NCBI GenBank assembly: GCA_937121005.1
Contig: CAKZKB010000033.1
Coordinates: 1 to 11,400, forward strand
Source: an uncultured cyanobacterium
GTDB lineage: Bacteria; Cyanobacteriota; Cyanobacteriia; Cyanobacteriales; Geitlerinemataceae
DNA length: 11,400 nucleotides
Direction of reading: 5' to 3'
How positions within the stretch are numbered: position 1 is the first letter of the stretch; each line of letters starts with the position of its first letter. The notes under the pieces are model-generated. The model searched no databases and was not told the DNA's origin. It worked only from the letters and a program-made list of their open reading frames with translations. A program made the position numbers and the translations under genes. Below are positions 5,652-11,190 of the stretch, piece by piece.

Positions 5652-6545
5652 CTAAGATGGGCAAAGCATCTTTCCCTTAAACAACTTTTGTCCGTTGCAA
5701 AGAATGTCGATCGTCGCGTCTTTCCCGCGATCGCGATCCATGACAAACCAAGTTTCATCGGTCGTAAAATTCCATATTTTGATATGCTTTTCCTCATTAA
5801 CACTCATAAAAATTCGTCCATCCAAGAAAATCAAAGGCTTATAAGTTTGCTTGTAATGTCTTTGTACGCTGCGGACTAAATCTCCAGTTAAAAGCTCTTT
5901 AACCTCAATGTTTTCTCGATCGCTTTTATAAAACGTTTTTCCGTCAAAGCCACAGAAAACCTGCGTCCAGGAATCGGAACCGCTCCCATGATGCTCATTT
6001 TTATAAAGAATCTCTCGATTTAATACGCTCCATACAGTTAAATCTCTAAAGTTCCCACTTACCAGCATTTCGCCATTGGGACTAAGAGCGAGTACATAGC
6101 AAGCATCTCCCCAATCCATTTCAGCTAGCGTATAAATTTGATTCGTTTTTAGGTTCAAAATTAGAATTGTTTTAAAATCGCTAGTTGCAAGGATTCGAGC
6201 GTCAGCACTGATAGCAACCGCCTCAATTCTCTGTCCAAATTCAAATGTTGCTAACTTTTCTCCATTTAACAAGTTCCACATTTTCACTGTACCATCCTGT
6301 CCGCCTGTCACCAAAGTTTCCTCATCGCGGAGAAGAATCATTGTTCTCGCTCCTCCATAATGTCCTTCCAATTGCCAAAGTTCTTGATGAGCAAACAAAT
6401 CCCAGACTAAAATACGATCGCCGTGCTGCTTTGCTAAAAGTCCCCATTTCAAACTAATTGCTAAGGGGGCATTTAGATTGCGATCTAAACAGAAGCAATA
6501 CTCGAAAATCCGCCAGAATAAGTTATTGGATAAACAAATGCTCAT
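5652..6545 (-). CDS. WD40 repeat protein, single beta-propeller
   Basis: A 297-residue protein made almost wholly of degenerate WD40 blades, with no other domain. Blade-ending motifs are ILVWDL (45-50), TVKMWNL (86-92), TILILNL (126-132), DLTVWSV (168-174), IEVKELLTG (213-221) and HIKIWNF (254-260). SADARILATS and SPNGEMLVSG are the typical beginnings of blades. The length suits one six- or seven-bladed propeller that acts as a protein-binding scaffold; cyanobacteria carry many such genes, often fused to kinases or NTPases, but here it is free-standing. The N-terminus (MSICLSNNLFWRIFEYCFCL) is hydrophobic and unlike a blade. GAGGT (plus 6553-6557) seven bases upstream supports the ATG at 6545. 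The last blade is poor (ending GKMLCPS), so a frayed C-terminus is possible. Partner and role are unknown. Confidence 0.85.
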   Translation of the reverse strand: MSICLSNNLFWRIFEYCFCLDRNLNAPLAISLKWGLLAKQHGDRILVWDLFAHQELWQLEGHYGGARTMILLRDEETLVTGGQDGTVKMWNLLNGEKLATFEFGQRIEAVAISADARILATSDFKTILILNLKTNQIYTLAEMDWGDACYVLALSPNGEMLVSGNFRDLTVWSVLNREILYKNEHHGSGSDSWTQVFCGFDGKTFYKSDRENIEVKELLTGDLVRSVQRHYKQTYKPLIFLDGRIFMSVNEEKHIKIWNFTTDETWFVMDRDRGKDATIDILCNGQKLFKGKMLCPS

Positions 6546-6659
6546 GTCGCGTACCTCATGTCAGTTTGCGGGCACGATCCGATCGGTAATAGACTGGATA
6601 AGCGATCGCAATTCTTGCTGTTTGTTCTCCGCGATCGTACTGCCATGACCGAGAAAGTC

Positions 6660-6764
6660 CTGGATACAAGCCCCCGAATTTATTCGTGGAAAATCAAAGC
6701 GAAGCATCCACGCAAGCCCCCGGCTTCAGACATGGGGTTGAAATTTTTAATTTTTAATTTTTAA
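6660..6764. repeat. Hairpin pair resembling an IS200/IS605-type end, plus TTTTTAA heptamers
   Basis: Between the WD40 start and the TPR stop (326 bases) I see no gene. A near-perfect hairpin CCCCGAAT-TT-ATTCGTGG (6672-6689) is followed by CGTGGA (6685-6690) with its inverse TCCACG (6707-6712), and by CAAGCCCC (6713-6720) facing GGGGTTG (6734-6740). Such neighbouring hairpins containing AAGCCCC and CATGGGG resemble ends of IS200/IS605 elements in cyanobacteria, from memory. No transposase or tnpB remains. Three TTTTTAA heptamers follow at 6744-6764. Confidence 0.45.
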
Positions 6765-6826
6765 TTTCGCGAAGCGGTTGACGATCGCCCCAATTCATAA
6801 TTACGTTACCTCTCGATCGCGTAAAA

Positions 6827-6878
6827 GGGTAATTAGAGAAAAATATCGTCTCCCCAATTACCCATTACCCATTATTCA
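6827..6878. repeat. TTACCCA heptamers at the TPR gene stop, with an inverted copy
   Basis: TTACCCA repeats at 6858-6864 and 6865-6871, with a decayed third unit TTATTCA at 6872-6878 that supplies the TPR stop codon on the minus strand. GGGTAATT (6827-6834) and AATTACCC (6856-6863) form an inverted repeat that could act as a weak 3' hairpin for the TPR transcript. There is no T-run. Confidence 0.6.
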
Positions 6879-7774
6879 ACCGGAAAGCGAATTTGCATCG
6901 GATCGGGTTGGGACTCCGCGCGAGCGATCGCCTCTTGAATGCGCGGCGTTTGCAGAAATTCGGCCGCGCGATCGAGCAATTTTTCGCCCCAAAGGTTCTC
7001 GCGTAAAAACTCGAGTTCGGCGTAGCGGCGATCGGCTTCTAGTGCCGCTTCTCCCATTTCAAAACCGCGATCGCGATCGCCTCGGGCGTATAATACCACT
7101 GCCAGCGCCAACTTCGGTTCGGCGGCACGCTGTTGGATATTCAGGGCCTCTTCCCAGCGATCCATGGCGGCTTGTTCGTTACCGCGTTCGTATTCAACTA
7201 AACCGATGTTATTCGCCGCCGGCCAGAAGCTACTATCGCGATCGAGGGCGCGTTCGTACTGTTCGATCGCCTTGTCAAATTCCTCGAGTTTGTAGTAAGC
7301 ATTGCCCAAATCGAACAGGGCTCCGGCCGCCTCCGGGCGATCGGGAGCCATCTCCAAACCCGCCTCAAAATTGGCGATCGACTGGCGGTAGTCTTCGGCT
7401 AAAAAGTGCGCCGTCCCCAATGCAAAGCGAATGCTGGGATCCTCGGGTTCTAAATCTTTGGCCCGTTCTAGGGCCGCAATCCCTGCGTCCGTTTCGTCGG
7501 TTTGCACGTACAGCCGTCCTAAAATGGCCCAAGCCTGACCGTTATCCGGGAGCAGTTGCGCCGCCAAACGAGCGCGGGGCAAAGCCTGATCGAATTGCTG
7601 GAACTGGGCCCAGCGTTCGGCTTCTTGTAACAATTGCCATCCTTGCTCCTCGAGTCGAGCCGAGTCAAGCTCGATCGGCTGGGGTAACAAGGCTTGCGCC
7701 CAAGCTGGAGCAGCCACACCGGACAAGCCAATGGCAACGAGCAGGGCTACGAGTCGGTTAGAAGGAAACACCAT
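6872..7774 (-). CDS. Exported tetratricopeptide repeat (TPR) protein
   Basis: A 300-residue protein with an N-terminal signal peptide: basic start, hydrophobic core LVALLVAIGLSGVAA, and AWA before QA, giving likely cleavage after residue 26. It should be periplasmic or thylakoid-lumenal. About six TPR units follow from residue 40 to about 250. The clearest are AWAILGRLYVQTDETDAGIA (81-100), IRFALGTAHFLAEDYRQSIA (115-134), ALFDLGNAYYKLEEFDKAIE (152-171) and NNIGLVEYERGNEQAAMDRW (188-207). Such arrays bind partner proteins, as in photosystem or cell-envelope assembly; the partner is unknown. A conserved-looking C-terminal part, LLDRAAEFLQTPRIQEAI, closes the protein. It begins 49 bases after the ccmK stop on the same strand, so co-transcription is likely. 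The start has no clear ribosome site; the signal peptide supports it. The stop lies in a heptamer repeat. Confidence 0.9.
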   Translation of the reverse strand: MVFPSNRLVALLVAIGLSGVAAPAWAQALLPQPIELDSARLEEQGWQLLQEAERWAQFQQFDQALPRARLAAQLLPDNGQAWAILGRLYVQTDETDAGIAALERAKDLEPEDPSIRFALGTAHFLAEDYRQSIANFEAGLEMAPDRPEAAGALFDLGNAYYKLEEFDKAIEQYERALDRDSSFWPAANNIGLVEYERGNEQAAMDRWEEALNIQQRAAEPKLALAVVLYARGDRDRGFEMGEAALEADRRYAELEFLRENLWGEKLLDRAAEFLQTPRIQEAIARAESQPDPMQIRFPVE

Positions 7775-7823
7775 CGCGAGAAGATAGAACGGCTAACGAA
7801 ATTGTATCGCTATTTTAAGCTAT

Positions 7824-8129
7824 TTACCGGAAGGGCTCGCTGGCTTCAGTGTATTCTATGGGCAAAACCGTGACGACGTTTTCGGGCGGGTTGGGGACGA
7901 TGTAATGGGTCTCGACTTCGCCACCGGGGGTCTTTTCGGCGGCTTCGATGGCTGCGTCCATGGCCGATCGCACTTCGGAGATGGGGCCGCGAAAGGCAAT
8001 GGAAAAGTAGCCCCGTTCGGCTTTGTCAAAGTACACGAGCGTCACGCGAGCGCCTTTGACGGCGGCATCAGCAGCCGCGAGAATGGAGGGAAAGCCCAGG
8101 GTTTGGATGGTTCCGACGGCAACGGGCAT
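7824..8129 (-). CDS. ccmK: Carboxysome shell hexamer protein, CcmK family, CcmK3-like
   Basis: A 101-residue single BMC-domain protein, beginning MPVAVGTIQTLGFPSILAAA and continuing VKGARVTLVYFDKAERGYF, with RGPISEVRSAMDA (47-59), THYIVPNPPENVVTVLPIEY (74-93) and a short tail. CcmK proteins tile the facets of the beta-carboxysome shell and line pores for small metabolites. The pore loop, KIGS in CcmK1/CcmK2, reads KAERG here (36-40), and THYIVPNPPENV is how I remember CcmK3. CcmK3 is known to form mixed hexamers with CcmK4 and not stable homohexamers, yet no ccmK4 is next to it; the downstream neighbour is the exported TPR gene. TCCTC on the plus strand (8138-8142) is a GAGGA ribosome site eight bases before the ATG. 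Paralogue number is inferred from memory of pore and C-terminal motifs. Confidence 0.92.
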   Translation of the reverse strand: MPVAVGTIQTLGFPSILAAADAAVKGARVTLVYFDKAERGYFSIAFRGPISEVRSAMDAAIEAAEKTPGGEVETHYIVPNPPENVVTVLPIEYTEASEPFR

Positions 8130-8190
8130 GGCCGCAGTCCTCAGATTGATAGTTCTGTTGCGATCGTACTACATTTCAACGCGACAACGC

Positions 8191-8235
8191 ATCAACGAAC
8201 AACTTATCAACGAGCAACGCATCAACGAGCAACGA
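8191..8235. repeat. Three tandem 15-base repeats upstream of ccmK
   Basis: ATCAACGAACAACTT, ATCAACGAGCAACGC and ATCAACGAGCAACGA follow one another directly (8191-8205, 8206-8220, 8221-8235). Partial units (GACAACGC, ACAACGG) flank them. Within each, AACGA/AACGC steps repeat at seven or eight bases. Confidence 0.8.
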
Positions 8236-8254
8236 ACAACGGAGTCCAGTCACT

Positions 8255-8294
8255 TCTGAACTCTGAACTCTGAACTCTGAACTCTGAACTCTGA
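8255..8294. repeat. TCTGAAC heptamer array
   Basis: Five perfect tandem copies of TCTGAAC run from 8255 to 8289, followed by a partial sixth (TCTGA). The period of seven equals that of the TTAGGTT, TTTTTAA and TTACCCA arrays in this window, though the sequence is unrelated. Confidence 0.9.
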
Positions 8295-8427
8295 GGCGTA
8301 GGTTGGGTTGAAGTCTGCAACCACAGATAAATAGGATAGACACAGATGGATGGGTTGGCGATCGCGTTACCGTGTTGGCAGATAGATTAGGATGAGTGTT
8401 CGGTCATCCCGTAAGGTAGACAAGATT

Positions 8428-8503
8428 GTAGGTTGGGTTGAAGCATGAAAACCCAACAACCGGGCATTAGTCGCGTTGGGTTTCGTTCCTCTACCCAACC
8501 TAC
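8428..8503. repeat. Nested palindromic, MITE-like interspersed element
   Basis: Ends GTAGGTTGGGT (8428-8438) and ACCCAACCTAC (8493-8503) are perfect inverse repeats of 11 bases. Inside, AACCCAAC (8450-8457) faces GTTGGGTT (8475-8482). The 16 bases GTAGGTTGGGTTGAAG occur identically at 8298-8313, a solitary half copy. Elements with these ends are common in cyanobacteria. There is no coding capacity. Confidence 0.75.
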
Positions 8504-8562
8504 GAGGTTTCTTGTTAACGTCTCCAGGGCGATCGTCCCTTGCCGCGTTTGGTTGAGTAATG

Positions 8563-8602
8563 GCTTGCCCTGAGCATAGTCGAAGGGGAGCATCTTGCTC
8601 CC
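8563..8602. repeat. Widespread GCTTGCCCTGAGC-type repeat joined to a tight hairpin
   Basis: GCTTGCCCTGAGCATAGTCG then AAGGG (8563-8587) is a version of a dispersed repeat present in very many bacterial genomes. It overlaps GGGAGCA-TCT-TGCTCCC (8586-8602), a perfect seven-base stem with a three-base loop. The frame across it reads ACPEHSRR, a well-known artefact of translating this repeat. Confidence 0.65.
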
Positions 8603-8661
8603 AGACAGTCTTAAACGAAGGTGCTAAACTAGCTGAGAGAACCTCCGCGAGAGCGCAAGCC

Positions 8662-8754
8662 ATGGCACGAGATGAAGCATACCGCGAAGCCGAGCGACAA
8701 ATTGAAATCGCCAAAGAAACGGGAGCAACGGAACTCGACCTGACGGTTTGGTGA
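8662..8754 (+). pseudogene. N-terminal stub of a leucine-rich-repeat Roco protein
   Basis: The 30 residues MARDEAYREAERQIEIAKET then GATELDLTVW match the usual beginning of cyanobacterial LRR and LRR-Roc-COR proteins: an EAYxEAExxIxxAxxxGATELDLS cap helix leading into the first leucine-rich repeat. The expected next residues (G/N-x-L-x-x-LP) are missing; after LDLT the frame meets TGA at 8752-8754. Its last four bases are shared with the GTG of the following frame (GTGA, 8751-8754). The simplest reading is a large internal deletion with a frameshift. The frame can be extended up to 8560, but only through a dispersed repeat, so the ATG at 8662 is taken as the old start. Confidence 0.65.
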
Positions 8755-9389
8755 CATTCGATCGCCTCAGTCAACTGTGGATCGATCCGCCTTTTGAAAA
8801 CGAAACGGGATATCCCAGCGAGTTATTTCCGCTTTTTGTCCGGTTGATGGAAGAGTTCGATCTCTGTTATCAAGTTGTTTTCGATACGCCCGATCGCGAT
8901 CGCAACAAAACCTATTTAATCGGTCAACTGGTACAAGACAATCGCCCGCAAGAAAAATTAGCAGCCTATTGGGGCGATACGGCGAAAGAGGGCGAATCCC
9001 AACAGATGCAAATTTGCCGAATTGTGGACGATCGCGGCCAACTTGCCAACGCCGAAGGGGTATTTTATAAACTCATCGTCCGCTTGCACAAATACTCTTT
9101 AGGTCGAGACGATTACTATAGCAGCATCCATTGGAAACGCGGTCTTGTCCTCGAATACGACTACAACGGTCGCGCCTTGCTCGAACATATCGATACCAAC
9201 ATTCGCATCACAGTACGGGCGGCATTCCCCGAATTTTTCTTATACCAACTGACGCGAGAAGTCAAGTGGCTCATCGATTATTTTTGGGAAGGACTGAACT
9301 GCGAAATTGTCGTCCCCTGTATCGATCGAGTGCAAAATAAACGTCACGAATTTCTATGGGTGCATCCGCAATTTCGCGACGAGTATTAG
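8751..9389 (+). CDS. C-terminal COR-domain fragment of a Roco (LRR-Roc-COR) GTPase
   Basis: Starting at GTG (8751) or TTG (8748), about 212 residues remain. The pattern fits the second half of the COR dimerisation domain: VTFDRLSQLW, then YPSELFPLFVRLMEEFDLCY, then a short TYLIGQLV strand, LIVRLHKYSLGRDDY, and the W-K-x-G-L-V-L-E-Y core (HWKRGLVLEY) followed by RALLEHIDTNIRITVRAA and a C-terminal IVVPCIDR tail. In intact Roco proteins COR follows an LRR region and a Roc GTPase; neither is present, so no P-loop or GTP binding is possible. With the stub at 8662-8754 directly before it, and starting where COR-B would be expected, I read it as what is left of one gene. It may still be translated by coupling through GTGA, but a function is doubtful. 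It converges on the next gene with 15 bases between stops. Confidence 0.7.
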   Translation: MTFDRLSQLWIDPPFENETGYPSELFPLFVRLMEEFDLCYQVVFDTPDRDRNKTYLIGQLVQDNRPQEKLAAYWGDTAKEGESQQMQICRIVDDRGQLANAEGVFYKLIVRLHKYSLGRDDYYSSIHWKRGLVLEYDYNGRALLEHIDTNIRITVRAAFPEFFLYQLTREVKWLIDYFWEGLNCEIVVPCIDRVQNKRHEFLWVHPQFRDEY

Positions 9390-9404
9390 TTGGCAAGTCC
9401 CGAA

Positions 9405-10292
9405 CTATCCACCACCGCAACCGCCGCCACCACAACCGCCGCCGCCACAGCTTCCTCCTCCGCAACTTCCACCACCACCGCAGCTTCCACCACCATCGCC
9501 CCAACCCCCATGATGCCCGCCGCAACCGCCACCACAGCTAAACCCGATATTACTACAACCGCCGATATAGGGCGATTTGGGATTTTTCAAAAACTTGGCA
9601 ACATCGACAACAAAACGAAAGACCCCGAGGGTTAATCCCATGCCAACAATTGCCAGAACGATTCCTGTGAAGCGATCCGTGCGATCGGCAAAAAATCCAA
9701 TGTAAAATCCGCCTAATGCAAGCGTTAAAAGAACGAGGATACTATCGGTAATAATTCTGTAAACTTGAACTTTAGGCAATACCCAATTCTGTTGTTGGTT
9801 AACATAGACAAAATGGCCATCGAAGCCATTGCTACGATCGGGTGCAGGCCAAATATTGGATGGTGGAGTTTCTCCCAAAAATTCCTCGTAGCTTTCGATC
9901 GTCTGGCGATACCAAGCGTCGAACTTCTCATCTTCCGCTTCTCCTCCGCGAGTGGGTTCGTGGTGAAACGGCATTTGTAGCACTTGCGAACAGAACTCTT
10001 CCCAATACGATCGCGTATCGGTTAAGTGCAAGTGCCAAACGCGATCGATGGCGTGGGAAGGCGTGACGGGATGACTGGCGACAACTGCTAAAAACGCAAA
10101 CTTTTTGTACTCCTCGATCGCGCTGCGAGCGTAGTCTAACGACCAGCCGTTCTCTTTGGCCAGTTTTTCCTCAAAAGAAATGCTATCTTCCGGGCGATCG
10201 AAGGAAAATGCTTGGATTTTCTCGTATAATTTTTCTCGATCGGCATTTGCCAATTGATGGCTCGATCCGATGGTGCTGTCAGTGGCAGTCAT
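9405..10292 (-). CDS. Two-helix membrane protein with WHxH region and Gly/Cys-rich tail
   Basis: A 295-residue protein in three parts. Residues 20-165 are soluble, with HPVTPSHAIDRVWHLHLTDT (74-93) and YWEEFC (96-101); the order D-x-x-WH-x-H...Y...C recalls the DUF1399/glycine-rich-domain (GRDP) family of plants and the TIGR04222 membrane proteins of bacteria, from memory. His74, His80, His87 and His89 could bind a metal. Two membrane helices follow at about 178-201 and 208-228. The tail from 244 is nearly all Gly with eight Cys, two His and one Trp (SCGGGGSCGGG, CGGGGCGGG), a low-complexity end found in this kind of protein. ATG 10292 is chosen over the upstream 10361 because GAGGT (plus 10301-10305) lies eight bases before it. 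Function unknown; a metal- or redox-linked membrane role is a guess. Confidence 0.8.
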   Translation of the reverse strand: MTATDSTIGSSHQLANADREKLYEKIQAFSFDRPEDSISFEEKLAKENGWSLDYARSAIEEYKKFAFLAVVASHPVTPSHAIDRVWHLHLTDTRSYWEEFCSQVLQMPFHHEPTRGGEAEDEKFDAWYRQTIESYEEFLGETPPSNIWPAPDRSNGFDGHFVYVNQQQNWVLPKVQVYRIITDSILVLLTLALGGFYIGFFADRTDRFTGIVLAIVGMGLTLGVFRFVVDVAKFLKNPKSPYIGGCSNIGFSCGGGCGGHHGGWGDGGGSCGGGGSCGGGSCGGGGCGGGGCGGG

Positions 10293-10300
10293 ATCGATTG

Positions 10301-10305
10301 ACCTC
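10301..10305 (-). promoter_or_regulatory. Ribosome binding site fixing the start of the Gly/Cys-tail protein
   Basis: GAGGT on the minus strand, eight bases before the ATG at 10292. The alternative start at 10361, 23 codons upstream, would place this ribosome site inside the coding region. Confidence 0.5.
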
Positions 10306-10434
10306 GAGCGAAAAACCGATGCTACAAGTTTAGCACGATCGACTGGCGCGGAGCCACCCACGCCTTGGGAGAAATGGCCGGGGAAGCGGTGATAGAATCA
10401 GTTCTCGAATGGCATTCTCATCTTCACCCCCATC

Positions 10435-11187
10435 TTAAAAGCGATCGCCAATGGTTGCCCGCCAAGCAAACCGAGGTAACGCCAGCATTCGCCGCCAACG
10501 CCAAGGTTCTTTATACAATCGATAAGCCCATTCTAGATGAGCGTTGCCCATCCAAGCGGGGGCGCGAGTTTTGACACCCGCCCAAATATCAAAACTACCA
10601 CCAACTCCCATCCAAATTGCCGTCGGACACAGTGAATAGTTGTCGGCGATCCAGAGTTCTTGACGGGGAACGCCTAAACCCACTAAGACGATCGCGGGTT
10701 GAAATTGTTGCAGGCGATCGCGCATTGCTGGCAGTTCCGACTCGCTAAGATAGCCGTGTTCGCTGTCAATTTCTAACCCCGGATAGCGGTGTTGCAAGGC
10801 GATCGCCGCCGATCGCGCCACTCCCGGCTGTCCCCCATAAAAGAACGCTCGCGGACATTTTCCCTCCCGCGCCAACCGCGCCAGCAACGCCTCCGCTAAC
10901 TCGATCCCTGGCGTTCGCCGTACCCGGATCCCGCGCCACCCCAACGCCAGTACCACCCCCGAACCATCGGGAATAGAAGCATCAGCAGCGACGATCGCCT
11001 GTCTCAGTGGCGGGTTTTCCGCCGCTTGCATCGCCATTTCTGCATTCAGCGTCACCACCCGCGCCCCGAGTCCCTTGCGAACGCGATCGACCAGCCATTC
11101 GTCCCAAGTTTCCGTCCAGTGAACGGGCAAACCCAGTAAGGTGTAAGGTATGAGGTTCGAGGTTTCAGGTGCGTTTTCTTTATCCAT
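10435..11187 (-). CDS. WecG/TagA/CpsF family glycosyltransferase
   Basis: A GT26-family enzyme that transfers an N-acetylmannosamine-type or related sugar to a lipid-linked acceptor in exopolysaccharide, capsule or wall-polymer synthesis, acting at the cytoplasmic face of the membrane. All signatures are present: TLNAEM (46-51), ADASIPDGSGVVLA (68-81), RRTPGIEL (90-97), FFYGGQPGVA (115-124), LVGLGVPRQELWI (168-180), GVGGSFDIWAG (194-204), the RAP motif (208-210) and LEWAYRLYKEPWRWRRM (218-234). The length of 250 residues is normal, with no membrane segment. Residues 6-16 (APETSNLIPYT) are encoded by repeat-like DNA related to the array just upstream, so the true start may differ; the conserved protein begins at about residue 17 (LLGLPVH). 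The ATG at 11187 has no good ribosome site. The exact sugar cannot be told; no other polysaccharide gene is in view. Confidence 0.9.
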   Translation of the reverse strand: MDKENAPETSNLIPYTLLGLPVHWTETWDEWLVDRVRKGLGARVVTLNAEMAMQAAENPPLRQAIVAADASIPDGSGVVLALGWRGIRVRRTPGIELAEALLARLAREGKCPRAFFYGGQPGVARSAAIALQHRYPGLEIDSEHGYLSESELPAMRDRLQQFQPAIVLVGLGVPRQELWIADNYSLCPTAIWMGVGGSFDIWAGVKTRAPAWMGNAHLEWAYRLYKEPWRWRRMLALPRFAWRATIGDRF

Positions 11188-11190
11188 GAA

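Larger units (their letters stand above)
8130..8661. other. Gene-free region built of several unrelated repeats
   Basis: About 530 bases between ccmK and the Roco relic hold no credible gene. In order there are three 15-base units, five TCTGAAC heptamers, a 16-base half copy of the palindrome further on, a CCACAGATAA...ACACAGATGG dispersed repeat (8321-8349), a nested palindromic element (8428-8503), a widespread GCTTGCCCTGAGC-type repeat and a tight hairpin (8563-8602). The ccmK promoter must lie near 8150-8200 but I could not pick a convincing one. Confidence 0.7.

Noticed and set aside
6778..7761. A 327-codon open frame on the plus strand
   Set aside because: It lies antisense to the TPR gene. 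Its translation is Arg/Pro-rich without domains, as expected from the complement of a GC-rich gene dense in CGATCG, while the minus strand has a signal peptide and TPR units.
8560..8661. Upstream extension of the LRR stub from 8560 (MACPEHSRR...)
   Set aside because: The extension is a translation of a widespread dispersed repeat (8563-8587) and a hairpin; homology begins only at the ATG at 8662.
9307..9635. Several plus-strand frames rich in Pro, Thr/Ala or His at 9307-9635
   Set aside because: They are the complement of the Gly/Cys-rich tail of the minus-strand membrane protein, whose helices and WHxH region are well supported.
10365..10574. Plus-strand frame GEMAGEAVIESVLEWHSHLHP
   Set aside because: It overlaps the 3' end of the WecG-type gene on the other strand, starts at a TTG without a ribosome site, and resembles no family I know. 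The 70-codon opening can be chance.
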